A DNA stretch of 64,000 nucleotides from Vibrio splendidus (GCF_002873455.1 NZ_MCUN01000051.1:57576-121575); one strand, 5' to 3'. Positions 16,822-25,970 are shown, counted from the first letter of the stretch. Notes: generated by a model from the sequence alone, not told the origin. Translations and numbers: made by a program.

Positions 16822-19275
16822 TTAACGGTTAACCGCTTCAAGTTTCCAAATGTTGTTCACGTAATCGCGAATAGAGCGGTCTGATGTGAACTTACCAACC
16901 AATGCTGTGTTAAGAATCGCTTTCTTAGCCCAACCTGCTTGGTCTTTGTACTGCTTGCCCATGTCTTCATGCGCTTTCACATAAGATGCGAAGTCAGCAA
17001 GACATAGGTACGGGTCGCCACCGTCTAGTAGGCTATCAAACGTTGCACGTAGAAGGCCTGGTTGACCTGGAGAGAACTCATCGCCAGTCAGTAGGTCTAG
17101 AGATGCTTTCAGCAGTGGGTCTGCATTGTAGTAATCGTATGGGTTGTAACCCTGAGCTTGCAATGCCACTACACCATCAACGTCTAGGCCAAAGATGTAG
17201 ATGTTTTCATCGCCAACTTCTTCACGAATCTCAACGTTTGCACCATCCATCGTACCGATAGTTAGCGCGCCGTTTAGAGCCATCTTCATGTTGCCCGTAC
17301 CCGATGCTTCTTTACCAGCTAGTGAGATTTGCTGAGAAACGTCTGCCGCAGGAATAATGATTTCAGCCATGCTTACACGGTAGTCAGGGATGAATACCAC
17401 TTTCAGCTTGTTGCCAATGCGAGGGTCGTTGTTGATCTTCTCTGCAATCTTGTTAACCGCGAAGATGATCTCTTTCGCTAGGTGGTAACCCGGTGCTGCT
17501 TTTGCTGCGAAGAAACATACGCGAGGCTCACACTCGAAACCAGGTTCGTTAAGAATACGGTGGTACAGAGATAGAATGTGTAGCAAATCTAGGTGCTGAC
17601 GCTTGTATTCGTGAAGACGCTTGATTTGCACGTCGAAGATAGCGTTAGTATCTAGCTCGATACCCATGTTCTCTTGAACCCAATCAGCAAGGCGCTGTTT
17701 GTTTTCTTTCTTAACAGCCATGAATTCTTTTTGGAATTTCGCGTCTGTTGCAAACTTAGCAATACCTTCTAGCTGCTCAAGTTTCGCAGGCCACTCAGTA
17801 CCGATCTTGCCAGTAATTAGCGTAGATAGACCTGGGTTACAGAACTTCAACCAACGACGAGGCGTGATACCGTTCGTTACGTTAGTCAGTTTGCCTGGGA
17901 AGATTTCGTTGAACTCAGGGAACAAGTCTTTCTTAACCAGTTGTGAGTGAAGCGCAGCTACACCGTTTACTTTGTAAGAACCAATCACACATAGGTTTGC
18001 CATGCGAACCATGCGGTGGAAACCTTCTTGGATGATAGAAAGCTTCGCTTGCTTCTCACCGTCACCAGGCCACATCTTGCGAACTTCTTGCATGAAGCGG
18101 TGGTTGATTTCAAAGATGATTTCCATGTGACGAGGAAGAAGACGGTTGATCAAAGATTCAGACCAAGTCTCTAGCGCTTCTGGAAGTAGTGTGTGGTTCG
18201 TGTACGCGAACGTGTGAGCACTGATTTCCCAAGCTTGGTCCCAAGTTAAACCTTTCTCATCGATCAGAATGCGCATCAATTCAGGGATAGCGATAGTTGG
18301 GTGCGTATCGTTCAGTTGAATTGTTTCTTGCTTAGGAAGGTCTTCTAGAGAGAAGCCAGCCGCTTCGTGACGACGCAGAATATCGCGAACAGACGCTGCT
18401 GAGTGGAAGTACTGCTGCATTAGACGCAGAGTTTTACCTTTCTCGTGGTTGTCGTTCGGGTAAAGTACTTTGGTGATGTTACCCGCATCGATTAGAGAGT
18501 GTTGCGCTTCAAAGTAGTCACCGTTGTTAAAGCTTGCTAGTGAGAATGGTGCGATTGCCTGACATTCCCAAAGACGCAATGGGTAAACCGTGTTTGACTC
18601 GTAACCTACGATAGGTAGATCCCAAGGCATTGCTTTTACTTCCATACCTGGAACCCAAGTACGAACTTCTTTACCGTCGATGTATTCAACTTCTACATGA
18701 CCGTAAAAACCAATGTGTTGTGCTAGTTCTGGACGAGCGACTTCCCATGGGTAACCTTCAACACCACGCCATGCGTCTGGTGCTTCTTGTTGACGACCGT
18801 CTTGGAAAGACTGTTTGAATAGACCGTATTCGTAGTGAAGACCGTAGCCTACTGTTGGGTATTCTTGAGCGGCACAAGAATCCATGAAACATGCAGCAAG
18901 ACGACCAAGACCACCATTACCTAGTGATGGGTCGCGTTCTTCTTCTAGAAGATCAGTTAAGTTTTGACCTAACTCTTCCATTGCATGAGTGATCTGTTCG
19001 TACAGACCCATGCTAATCAAGTTATTACCTGTTAAACGACCAATCAAAAACTCTAATGAAAGGTAGTTAACGCTCTTCGCGTTCTTAATTTTTTCATCAT
19101 TTTCAGTTTCTAGCAGGTCAAATGTTGTCAATTCTGCTAGCGCACGCCCCATTGCTAGGTACCATGCGCGGCTATCTGCGTTTTCAATCGTTGTTGCGTA
19201 GGTTGCAGATAAATGCTTCTTAACGCTTTCTTGGAACGACACTTTATCGAAAGTTTTTTGCTGAGTTGGTTTCAT
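16822..19275 (-). CDS. malP: maltodextrin/glycogen phosphorylase
   Basis: An 817-residue cytoplasmic enzyme of the alpha-glucan phosphorylase family. It releases glucose 1-phosphate from the non-reducing ends of maltodextrins or glycogen with phosphate and pyridoxal phosphate. The PLP-binding segment EASGTGNMKMALNGALTIGTMDGANVE is complete, with the cofactor Lys in NMKMA. Other conserved parts are LGNGGLGRLAACF near residue 110 and LNDTHPTIAIPELMR near 340. The length matches E. coli MalP (about 800). It is divergent from malT across a 568-bp control region and first in the malP-malQ transcript. GlgP is the alternative name; gene order favours malP. Confidence 0.95.
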   Translation of the reverse strand: MKPTQQKTFDKVSFQESVKKHLSATYATTIENADSRAWYLAMGRALAELTTFDLLETENDEKIKNAKSVNYLSLEFLIGRLTGNNLISMGLYEQITHAMEELGQNLTDLLEEERDPSLGNGGLGRLAACFMDSCAAQEYPTVGYGLHYEYGLFKQSFQDGRQQEAPDAWRGVEGYPWEVARPELAQHIGFYGHVEVEYIDGKEVRTWVPGMEVKAMPWDLPIVGYESNTVYPLRLWECQAIAPFSLASFNNGDYFEAQHSLIDAGNITKVLYPNDNHEKGKTLRLMQQYFHSAASVRDILRRHEAAGFSLEDLPKQETIQLNDTHPTIAIPELMRILIDEKGLTWDQAWEISAHTFAYTNHTLLPEALETWSESLINRLLPRHMEIIFEINHRFMQEVRKMWPGDGEKQAKLSIIQEGFHRMVRMANLCVIGSYKVNGVAALHSQLVKKDLFPEFNEIFPGKLTNVTNGITPRRWLKFCNPGLSTLITGKIGTEWPAKLEQLEGIAKFATDAKFQKEFMAVKKENKQRLADWVQENMGIELDTNAIFDVQIKRLHEYKRQHLDLLHILSLYHRILNEPGFECEPRVCFFAAKAAPGYHLAKEIIFAVNKIAEKINNDPRIGNKLKVVFIPDYRVSMAEIIIPAADVSQQISLAGKEASGTGNMKMALNGALTIGTMDGANVEIREEVGDENIYIFGLDVDGVVALQAQGYNPYDYYNADPLLKASLDLLTGDEFSPGQPGLLRATFDSLLDGGDPYLCLADFASYVKAHEDMGKQYKDQAGWAKKAILNTALVGKFTSDRSIRDYVNNIWKLEAVNR

Positions 19276-19344
19276 TTCAGAAATCTCGCTTTTAATAGTT
19301 CTAATTCATCTGTTACATATCGTGCATGGACACCATTAACTAAA

Positions 19345-19355
19345 CATCCTCCCGC
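19345..19355 (-). promoter_or_regulatory. candidate MalT box for malP
   Basis: On the minus strand the sequence reads GCGGGAGGATG, containing the GGAGGA core of the MalT box. It is 70 bases from the malP ATG and in the same orientation as malP, a spacing that suits a MalT-activated promoter. Confidence 0.5.
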
Positions 19356-19383
19356 TAATACGACTAACTAGGAGTAGATGGGA

Positions 19384-19399
19384 GGGCGTAGGGGGCGTA
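19384..19399 (+). promoter_or_regulatory. two GGCGTA motifs near malP
   Basis: GGGCGTAGG and GGGGCGTA occur back to back. Related GGCGTAG sequences lie upstream of pulA (41829-41835, minus strand) and the amylase gene (45804-45812, minus strand), so they may be MalT-box variants. Confidence 0.4.
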
Positions 19400-19454
19400 C
19401 CGAGATAGGGTTAGTGATCTGACTCTCATGTTCAGACTTCGAACAAAAACTTGA

Positions 19455-19470
19455 AGTGACTAAGATCACA
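19455..19470. promoter_or_regulatory. CRP-like site
   Basis: AGTGA-N6-TCACA matches 9 of the 10 core positions of the CRP consensus TGTGA-N6-TCACA. It lies between malP and malT. Confidence 0.6.
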
Positions 19471-19637
19471 AGCTCCCGTTCGATAACTTACATTCAATTG
19501 ATGTGACTTTTATTTAACCGGATTAAAGTCATTGTCAAATTTGGTGTTCAGATCACGAAAATAATTTCTACCAATCATCTTTTGCATAAATTTACGTGTA
19601 GGGATGAAGGAAGTCACATTCACAAACCAACCCACAA

Positions 19638-19653
19638 TGTGAGCAATATCTCA
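19638..19653. promoter_or_regulatory. CRP-like site upstream of malT
   Basis: TGTGA-N6-TCTCA differs from the CRP consensus at one core position. It lies about 190 bases before the malT ATG. Confidence 0.5.
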
Positions 19654-19843
19654 AATAAAGGGCGTAGAAGCCTAAAAACATGCAGGAGTGCAAGGTTTCT
19701 GAGGAGGATCATAGTCTGTGCCGTTTTGCTTCACGTAATATGGTTGAAGACTTAAGTAATTAGGCTGATGTCATTTGATTACACTCAACGATAGATTGGG
19801 GTAATCCAGAACATAAGCCACGGAATAGGTGAAAAACTTCGAC

Positions 19844-22552
19844 ATGTGGATCCCTTCGAAACTGACTCGTCCCGGCCGCTTACACAATGCAATCCTACGA
19901 CCTAGGGTTCTCGATCTGCTCCAACACGCAGATTGCTATAAGCTTGTATTATTCCGCTCTCCAGCGGGATACGGCAAAACCACCATGGCTGCACAATGGC
20001 TGGTAGATAAACCCAATGTGGGTTGGTACAGCATTGATGATAGTGACAACGATGCCTTCCGCTTTATCAACTACCTAATGCAATCACTCAATAAAGCGAC
20101 TCAAAATGCCTGCCCTAATGCTCAAAAGCTGGCAGAAAAACGACAGTTTTCATCTTTGCATTCTTTGTTAAGTGAAGTGTTTGCTGAGATGTCTGAATTC
20201 CACCACCAATGTTTTCTGGTGTTGGATGACTATCACTTGGTCAACAATGACGACATCCACGAAGCAATGCGCTTCTTCCTTAAACACATGCCCGACAACC
20301 TAACGCTTGTTGTGACTAGCCGTGGGACACCACCACTTGGCACAGCAAACCTTCGCGTTCGTGATTTGATGATAGAGATTGGTAACGACTCTCTAGCTTT
20401 TGATACTGAAGAAACCACACGCTTCTTCAATCAACGTGTCGCTGATGGCGTAGATGACACCACCGCTGACAGTATCTGTACTTATGTTGAGGGGTGGCCT
20501 TCTGCTCTTCAACTTATTGCGCTGCAAGCCCAACATCAAAAACGCACGTTGGCGCAATCGGCAGAGTCTTTCTCTCACTTTAACCATGCCCACCTTTGGG
20601 ACTACTTGGTTGAAGAAGTCTTCGACCTACTAGACAAAGAAACTCGACAGTTCTTAATGCAATGTTCAGTGCTTGATCACTTCAATGACGAATTGGTATG
20701 TGCACTAACACAGCGTGAAGACGCGCTCGGCATGATCGAATCACTCAACCGATTCGGCTTATTTATCTACCCTCTTGAAGGCGAGAAGAACTGGTACCGA
20801 TTCCACAATCTATTCGGTGAGTTCCTTGCCCACGAGCGCCAAGCTCGCATCCCTCAACAAGAAGCAGAACTCCATCGAAGTGCCGCGAAAGCATGGATCA
20901 AGCAAAACACACCTCATCAAGCACTACGACATGCACAACGCGCTGAAGATCCAGAGCTGATCATTCAAATCCTGACTGAGCACGGTTGGCCGATGTTCAA
21001 CCAAGGTGAGCTTTCATCACTAGAGATGGCGATCAAGCAACTAACAACCGATCAACTTTACAGTGAACCTAAGCTATCAATGCTGCGCGCGTGGCTTGCA
21101 CAAAGTCAGCACCGTTACGATCAGGTAGGAACTTTGTTGGAAGAGGCTGAGACTCAATATCAAGCTCGAAACATTGAACTCGATACTCAGCAGCAAGGTC
21201 AATACAACGCCTTACGCGCGCAAGTTGCTATCAACAGCAATGAACCTGAAAAGGCATTGGAATTGGCTGAGCTTTCGCTGAGCCAACTGAACACCACCGT
21301 CTATCGTAGCCGTATTGTGGCAACGTCGGTTGTTGGTGAAGTCAATCACGTGATGGGGAACCTCAGCCGTGCCCTACCGATGATGCAACAAACAGAAAAA
21401 CTGGCTCGCCAGTATCAAGTTTATCATCAGGCGTTATGGGCGATTCTGCAACAAAGTGAAATCTTGATTGCTCAAGGTTATGTTCAAGCGGCATTTGAGT
21501 TGCAAGACAGTGCATTCAAATTGATTGAAGAGCATCAACTGCAATACGTGCCTTTGCATGAGTTCTTGCTGCGTGTTCGAGCTCAGATTTTCTGGTGTTG
21601 GAACCGATTAGATGAAGCGGAAGAGTGTTGTTACAAGGGCTTAGATATCCTTGGTCATCACTCCCCAAGTAAACACCTACACAGTTATTCAATGCTGGCT
21701 CGTATTTCATTGAGTCGCGGTGAGATTGATAAAGCGTCGAAATTTATCGACCAAATTCAACACTTGCTACGTCAATCAACTTACCACGTAGATTGGACCG
21801 CAAACGCTTCTCTTTCTTTAATTTTGTTCTGGCAAGTAAAAGGCGATAAAGAGGCTATTCGTGATTGGTTGAGTGTGGCTGTTCGACCTGAATCGGCAAG
21901 TAATCACTTCTGCCAACTGCAATGGAGAAACATCGTCCGTGCTCACATCATCCTTGAACAGTATGAAGATGCAGAAGAAGCACTGACTTTCCTTAAGAGT
22001 GAAGCGCAGCGTTCACATCTGATTACAGACACCAACCGAAACTTGATCGTTGAAGCAGTGTTGCGTACACAAATTAACGATGAAGACAACGCACGCGTCC
22101 TACTTGAAGAAGCGCTTCATATGACTAACCAGACCGGTATGGTCGGTAACTTCTTGGTAGATGGTGGAACTATCGGGCATATCTTGGATAAGTTGAGCAA
22201 CAAGCCCGGCTTAGGTGATTTAGAACGCCATCGTGCTCAACAAATCATGAAAGATATCTCAACGACCCAACGCAGCCGCTCGGTTCATTTCGATGAAGAC
22301 TTTGTCGAAAACCTGGTTAATCACCCGAATATTCCTGAGCTTGTGCGCACTAGCCCACTCACCCAGCGTGAATGGCAAGTACTTGGTCTGATCTATTCAG
22401 GGTTCAGTAATGAGCAAATAGCTCAAGAACTCGATGTAGCGGGAACCACGATCAAAACTCACATCCGTAACCTTTATCAAAAGCTGAACATTGCTAACCG
22501 CAAAGAAGCAATCAGCACTGCTGAGAACTTGCTGCAGTTGATGGGGTACTAA
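19844..22552 (+). CDS. malT: maltose regulon transcriptional activator
   Basis: A 902-residue cytoplasmic ATP- and maltotriose-dependent activator. ATG 19844 was chosen because MWIPSKLTRPGRLHNA aligns with the E. coli start MLIPSKL and gives nearly the same length (901); the GTG at 19829 would add five residues. Walker A is SPAGYGKTT (about residues 35-43) and the Walker B-like strand is FLVLDDYHLV. A TPR-like superhelix fills about 400-800. The LuxR-type DNA-binding domain is at the end (LTQREWQVLGLIYSGFSNEQIA...TTIKTHIRNLYQKL). It is divergent from malP and should control the mal genes here. Confidence 0.97.
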   Translation: MWIPSKLTRPGRLHNAILRPRVLDLLQHADCYKLVLFRSPAGYGKTTMAAQWLVDKPNVGWYSIDDSDNDAFRFINYLMQSLNKATQNACPNAQKLAEKRQFSSLHSLLSEVFAEMSEFHHQCFLVLDDYHLVNNDDIHEAMRFFLKHMPDNLTLVVTSRGTPPLGTANLRVRDLMIEIGNDSLAFDTEETTRFFNQRVADGVDDTTADSICTYVEGWPSALQLIALQAQHQKRTLAQSAESFSHFNHAHLWDYLVEEVFDLLDKETRQFLMQCSVLDHFNDELVCALTQREDALGMIESLNRFGLFIYPLEGEKNWYRFHNLFGEFLAHERQARIPQQEAELHRSAAKAWIKQNTPHQALRHAQRAEDPELIIQILTEHGWPMFNQGELSSLEMAIKQLTTDQLYSEPKLSMLRAWLAQSQHRYDQVGTLLEEAETQYQARNIELDTQQQGQYNALRAQVAINSNEPEKALELAELSLSQLNTTVYRSRIVATSVVGEVNHVMGNLSRALPMMQQTEKLARQYQVYHQALWAILQQSEILIAQGYVQAAFELQDSAFKLIEEHQLQYVPLHEFLLRVRAQIFWCWNRLDEAEECCYKGLDILGHHSPSKHLHSYSMLARISLSRGEIDKASKFIDQIQHLLRQSTYHVDWTANASLSLILFWQVKGDKEAIRDWLSVAVRPESASNHFCQLQWRNIVRAHIILEQYEDAEEALTFLKSEAQRSHLITDTNRNLIVEAVLRTQINDEDNARVLLEEALHMTNQTGMVGNFLVDGGTIGHILDKLSNKPGLGDLERHRAQQIMKDISTTQRSRSVHFDEDFVENLVNHPNIPELVRTSPLTQREWQVLGLIYSGFSNEQIAQELDVAGTTIKTHIRNLYQKLNIANRKEAISTAENLLQLMGY

Positions 22553-22557
22553 AACGG

Positions 22558-22590
22558 ATTCGAGATTGATTCGAGATTAATTCGAGAAAA
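22558..22590. repeat. 11-bp tandem repeat after malT
   Basis: Three copies of ATTCGAGATTG (the last two slightly changed) start 6 bases after the malT stop. Confidence 0.85.
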
Positions 22591-22594
22591 GCTT

Positions 22595-22629
22595 AAGCTA
22601 GTCACTAATGGTGGCTGGCTTTTTTTTCA
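22595..22629 (+). terminator. malT terminator
   Basis: GCTAGTCAC and GTGGCTGGC pair with two G-U pairs around a short loop and are followed by eight T. Confidence 0.8.
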
Positions 22630-22695
22630 TCTGAAGTTTAGAGCTTAAAAATGTAGCAACTGGAAAAGAAAAAAGACAATCACCAAACGACAGGC

Positions 22696-22807
22696 AAAAA
22701 AATAGCCAACCGCAATAATCGCGATTGGCTCTATATATTTGTGAACAAATCAATAGGTTCACTAACAACGTCAGTTGGCTAGGTGACCCTCGGCTTAAGA
22801 AGGGTCA
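22696..22807 (-). ncRNA. qrr: Qrr quorum-regulatory small RNA
   Basis: A Hfq-dependent sRNA gene of about 110 bases on the minus strand. The 5' end forms a hairpin (TGACCC ... GGGTCA). It is followed by the highly conserved core CACCTAGCCAACTGACGTTG and TTAGTGAAC, the part known in vibrios to pair with luxR/hapR and other mRNAs. A second hairpin (GTGAAC and GTTCAC) comes next, then a terminator stem (AGCCAATCGCG and CGCGGTTGGCT type) with seven U. A sigma-54 promoter at the expected distance and LuxO-like sites upstream support it. Known Qrr RNAs are made at low cell density through phosphorylated LuxO. Which qrr copy this is cannot be decided here. Confidence 0.95.
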
Positions 22808-22816
22808 ATGTACATA

Positions 22817-22833
22817 ATGCAGTTAGCGTGCCA
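22817..22833 (-). promoter_or_regulatory. sigma-54 promoter of qrr
   Basis: On the minus strand TGGCAC-N5-CTGCAT matches the -24/-12 consensus TGGCAC-N5-TTGCW with one difference. The -12 element lies about 12 bases before the TGACCC start of the RNA. Confidence 0.88.
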
Positions 22834-22894
22834 ACTTTAATTCGGCGTTTTATAAGCCCTGCATCGCATAAAAACCATGAATTCATCATGCGAA

Positions 22895-22920
22895 TTGCAA
22901 AGTGCATTTGCATAATGCAA
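22895..22920 (-). promoter_or_regulatory. two adjacent LuxO-like enhancer sites
   Basis: TTGCATAATGCAA (22908-22920) fits the LuxO pattern TTGCA-W3-TGCAA exactly, and TTGCAAAGTGCAT (22895-22907) fits with one end change. They sit about 90-110 bases upstream of the qrr start, as expected for an enhancer-binding activator. Confidence 0.8.
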
Positions 22921-23133
22921 CCAAAATGCAATATTGATAAGGGACCAGTTTCACCGATACTCTTAATGACAAATCACTAAGTGATTGTATTTTAGATATT
23001 AGGCAAATGTTCACTTCAACTTATTGCCTTACAATTAAGAAGGTAATAAAAGCACCTCGCCAAAGGCATATTCATACTTTTTTTACACTAAAGTTTGTAT
23101 ACTGCACAAAATTACCCTCAACTCTATGAAGCA

Positions 23134-24054
23134 ATGAACTACTTAAGTACTTTTTTCAAAGGCATGGCAATGGGCGCAGCAGATGTTGTTCCTGGCGTGT
23201 CGGGCGGAACCATCGCATTCATAACTGGTATCTACGATACTCTGCTAGAAAGCATTCGCAGAATTAACCCGAGCGTACTTGGCTTGTGGAAACGTGAGGG
23301 CTTCAAAGCCGCGTTTAACCACATCAACGGGTTTTTCCTGATTTCACTGTTCGCTGGCGTATTTACGAGTATTGCGACATTCGCAAAACTGATTTCTTGG
23401 TTATTGGTCACTCACCCGGTGCCTCTTTGGTCTTTCTTCTTTGGCCTGATCTTGGTGTCGGTTTTCCATATTCTTAAGCAAGTAGAAAAGCGCGATATGA
23501 TTCGATTCGTGTTTTTGTTGCTTGGTGTTGCCTTCGCTTACAGCATTACCGTGCTTAAGCCGCTGCAAATGGAGCCTACCAGCATCAATATTCTCATTGC
23601 GGGTGCAATTGCGATCTGTGCGATGATTTTGCCGGGTATCTCGGGGAGCTTCATTCTGCTATTAATTGGTATGTATGGTCCGGTTCTTGGTGCGGTTAAA
23701 GAGTTCCAAATCGATGTGCTTGCGCTATTCCTTAGTGGCTGTGTGATTGGCCTACTGACTTTCTCGCACGTACTCTCTTGGTTATTACGTTCATTCCGTG
23801 ATTTTACATTAGTGTTCTTAACTGGTTTGATGATCGGCACGCTGCCTAAGATTTGGCCGTGGAAAGAAACGATCAGCTGGCGTACAAATTCAAAAGGTGA
23901 ACAAGTTCCTCTACTTCAAGAAAATCTGTCACCGTTTGATTTTGAAGCCGTAACCTCTCAGCCTTCTCAGCTTGTCATGGCGATTGTGATGATGTTTGTT
24001 GCGATTGCATTGGTTCTAGGACTAGAGAAGTTTGCAGAGCGTAATACTGACTAA
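23134..24054 (+). CDS. DUF368 undecaprenyl-phosphate translocase (PopT-like)
   Basis: A 306-residue inner-membrane protein with about eight to ten hydrophobic helices. ATG 23134 was chosen because the longer frame from 23095 would begin inside a likely -10 box (TATACT). The DUF368 hallmarks are GMAMGAADVVPGVSGGTIAFITGIYD at the start and the repeated ICAMILPGISGSFILLLIGMY in the middle, which look like two inverted re-entrant hairpins. Proteins of this family, including one from V. cholerae chromosome II, are known to return the lipid carrier undecaprenyl phosphate across the membrane for wall and envelope synthesis, mainly at alkaline pH. The gene stands alone, with its own terminator. Confidence 0.88.
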   Translation: MNYLSTFFKGMAMGAADVVPGVSGGTIAFITGIYDTLLESIRRINPSVLGLWKREGFKAAFNHINGFFLISLFAGVFTSIATFAKLISWLLVTHPVPLWSFFFGLILVSVFHILKQVEKRDMIRFVFLLLGVAFAYSITVLKPLQMEPTSINILIAGAIAICAMILPGISGSFILLLIGMYGPVLGAVKEFQIDVLALFLSGCVIGLLTFSHVLSWLLRSFRDFTLVFLTGLMIGTLPKIWPWKETISWRTNSKGEQVPLLQENLSPFDFEAVTSQPSQLVMAIVMMFVAIALVLGLEKFAERNTD

Positions 24055-24129
24055 TCAACCAACATCTGGAAAGCGTTTAGAACGGATAATGCTTAGAAAT
24101 ACTATGCTCACCTCTCGATAAACAGACAA

Positions 24130-24156
24130 AAGCGAAGCCAATGGCTTCGCTTTTTT
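24130..24156 (+). terminator. terminator of the DUF368 gene
   Basis: A perfect 10-bp stem, AAGCGAAGCC and GGCTTCGCTT, surrounds AAT and ends in a T-run. Confidence 0.92.
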
Positions 24157-24252
24157 AGTTCTACCATACGCACAAAATTGCTTTTTGATACAAGCACGTA
24201 TTGGTGGGTATGATAACATCGCCGCTCTTATAAAATTAGATGAGAACACGAC

Positions 24253-24693
24253 ATGCACCCAGCATTAAAAGTTGCTGCTCTTGGCATTGCTCTCGTGGCA
24301 GGTTTTTATGGGCCGCAAGCAATTCAGCAATTTAAATCAGCGATGGAGCAAGCCTCTGCTGACGTAAACTTAAATGATTACTGCATGCTTTCAACCACAT
24401 CGTGTGAGCAGGAATCCATTTCAATGTCGCTTGACCGAGAAACCGCGCAACCTCTTCTACCCACGAAGATAAAGGTAGTTTGGGAAGGTGCTGCATCTGA
24501 GACATTGATGTTATCACTCACAGGTTTAGAAATGGAAATGGGATCAGCGCGTTTTCAATTAAAGAGCATTGGCAATAATACCTATGAAGGTGATGTGATT
24601 TTACCTGTATGTACTTTAGATAAAATGACATGGATCGGTGAACTCACTGATGGTGTCGATACTGTAAACCCTGCAATAAGGATGGCAAGATGA
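24253..24693 (+). CDS. membrane-anchored protein of unknown function in a copper operon
   Basis: A 146-residue protein with an N-terminal hydrophobic segment (about residues 5-22) that should anchor it in the inner membrane with the rest in the periplasm. Three Cys are visible outside the anchor (DYCMLSTTSCEQE and LPVCTLDK), suggesting a disulfide or metal site. Beta-strand-like stretches (KIKVVWEG, SARFQLKSI, TYEGDVILPVC) suggest a small beta domain. I do not recognise a family. It overlaps the sco1-like gene by 4 bases (ATGA) and precedes a PCu(A)C gene, so a role in copper delivery to cytochrome oxidase is the best contextual guess. Confidence 0.7.
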   Translation: MHPALKVAALGIALVAGFYGPQAIQQFKSAMEQASADVNLNDYCMLSTTSCEQESISMSLDRETAQPLLPTKIKVVWEGAASETLMLSLTGLEMEMGSARFQLKSIGNNTYEGDVILPVCTLDKMTWIGELTDGVDTVNPAIRMAR

Positions 24694-25286
24694 GTAGAAA
24701 TTGGTCGTTAGCATTGGTTGTCGCTTTTGTACTTGGCTTTGGTGTCAAAAGCTATCTTGATGGGCAAAACGAAGTTCAAGAACAACACGCAGCAAGACAA
24801 GAGTTCTCCGCAACGACTCTTTTCGGCAAAGACAACCAGCCAACGGAAATCTTTGACCAAACCGATGACAGAATTCGTATTGTTTATTTCGGTTTTACAC
24901 GCTGTCCAGATGTGTGCCCTACTTCTTTAGCTATGCTAGCCGGAGCACTTAACCAAGTCTCTGATGAAGCAAAAGCGAAAATTCGCCCAATGTTTGTTTC
25001 TCTTGATCCAGAACGTGATGCAGCTGAAGCCTCATACGAATACGCGCAATACTTCCACCCGATGATGGAAGGATTAAGTGGCCCATTGGATGTAACCACC
25101 ACTCTGGCACATAACTATGGTGTTATTTTCAGAAAGACCAAGCTTGAAGGTTCAGAGTTGGAATACACCCTTGACCACAGCTCGTACTTTTATTTTTTAA
25201 AGCCCGACGGTACCTTGATTACCAAAGTACCGCACACGTTGACACCTGCGCCGATTGTTGAAGCCATCAACAAGTTAACGCGCTAG
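24690..25286 (+). CDS. Sco1/SenC-family copper chaperone
   Basis: A 198-residue protein with one N-terminal membrane helix (about residues 5-20) and a periplasmic thioredoxin-like domain. The copper-binding motif FTRCPDVCPTSL supplies two Cys (C-x3-C), and the conserved distal His is in LDHSSYFYFL. The FVSLDPERD strand is also typical. Sco proteins deliver or reduce copper at the CuA site of cytochrome c oxidase, or act as thiol-disulfide enzymes. It is translationally coupled to the upstream unknown gene and followed after 117 bases by the PCu(A)C chaperone gene. Confidence 0.93.
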   Translation: MSRNWSLALVVAFVLGFGVKSYLDGQNEVQEQHAARQEFSATTLFGKDNQPTEIFDQTDDRIRIVYFGFTRCPDVCPTSLAMLAGALNQVSDEAKAKIRPMFVSLDPERDAAEASYEYAQYFHPMMEGLSGPLDVTTTLAHNYGVIFRKTKLEGSELEYTLDHSSYFYFLKPDGTLITKVPHTLTPAPIVEAINKLTR

Positions 25287-25403
25287 CGTACCAAGTCATC
25301 AACGACTAAGAACAACGTGTACAAAAATAAAGAACTTACTCAGTAAAGTTCGAACAAAAAAGTCAGGTCCCCGACCAAAAACATAAATAATAAGGACAAC
25401 AAC

Positions 25404-25862
25404 ATGAAGTTAAAAGCACTCGCTTTAGCAGGCTTATTGCTCACTCCTCTAGCTCAGGCAAATAACGACGTTATGGTTCATGACGCTTACGCTCGTGCAA
25501 CGCCGCCTTCAGCGGTTAACAGTGCGGTATTCACGACTTTGATGAACCACAGCGATAAAGAACGCTCTATCATAGCGGCAACGACACCTGCAGCAGGTAA
25601 AGTAGAACTTCATGATGTTATCGTCGATGGCGATGTGATGAAAATGCGCCAAATTCAACAGATAACCATCCCTGCAAATGGTGAAGTGGTACTAAAACCA
25701 GGTAGCCTACACATCATGTTGTTCGACCTAAAAGATGGCCTAAAAGAAGGTGAGCAAATCGAGATGACTCTAACTTTCGCAAACGGTGAAACTCAGACAT
25801 TCGATGCACCAGTGAAGAAAGTAATGAGCGGCATGAAAAAGACGGATCACGATCATCACTAA
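25404..25862 (+). CDS. PCu(A)C-family periplasmic copper chaperone
   Basis: A 152-residue secreted protein with a clear signal peptide (MKLKALALAGLLLTPLAQA, cleavage before NND). The Cu(I) ligand pattern of the family is present: His and Met in VELHDVIVDGDVMKMR, and HIM in PGSLHIMLFDLK. The tail KKTDHDHH may be an extra metal-binding end. Such proteins pass copper to Sco or directly to the CuA centre. The gene follows the Sco1-like gene and has AAGGACAAC upstream of its ATG. A strong terminator closes the group. Confidence 0.93.
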   Translation: MKLKALALAGLLLTPLAQANNDVMVHDAYARATPPSAVNSAVFTTLMNHSDKERSIIAATTPAAGKVELHDVIVDGDVMKMRQIQQITIPANGEVVLKPGSLHIMLFDLKDGLKEGEQIEMTLTFANGETQTFDAPVKKVMSGMKKTDHDHH

Positions 25863-25935
25863 TTTGGTACCACTTGATGTTCAACGATACTGATTATAAG
25901 TAGAAGTGAATATCAGACAAAAATTAGACAAAATT

Positions 25936-25970
25936 AAGCCACGATGACTTCTCGCCATCGTGGCTTTTTG
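25936..25970 (+). terminator. terminator of the copper operon
   Basis: A perfect 11-bp stem, AAGCCACGATG and CATCGTGGCTT, surrounds a 9-base loop and is followed by TTTG. Confidence 0.92.

Larger units (their letters stand above)
19276..19843. promoter_or_regulatory. malP-malT divergent control region
   Basis: No gene was seen in this 568-bp spacer. It contains a MalT-box-like sequence for malP (19345-19355), G-rich GGCGTA motifs (19384-19399) and two CRP-like sites (19455-19470 and 19638-19653), matching the known logic of CRP control of malT and MalT control of malPQ. Confidence 0.7.

Noticed and set aside
22783..22980. 65-codon plus-strand frame in the malT/DUF368 spacer
   Set aside because: It runs antisense across the Qrr 5' end, its promoter and the LuxO sites, which explain the conservation of this stretch.
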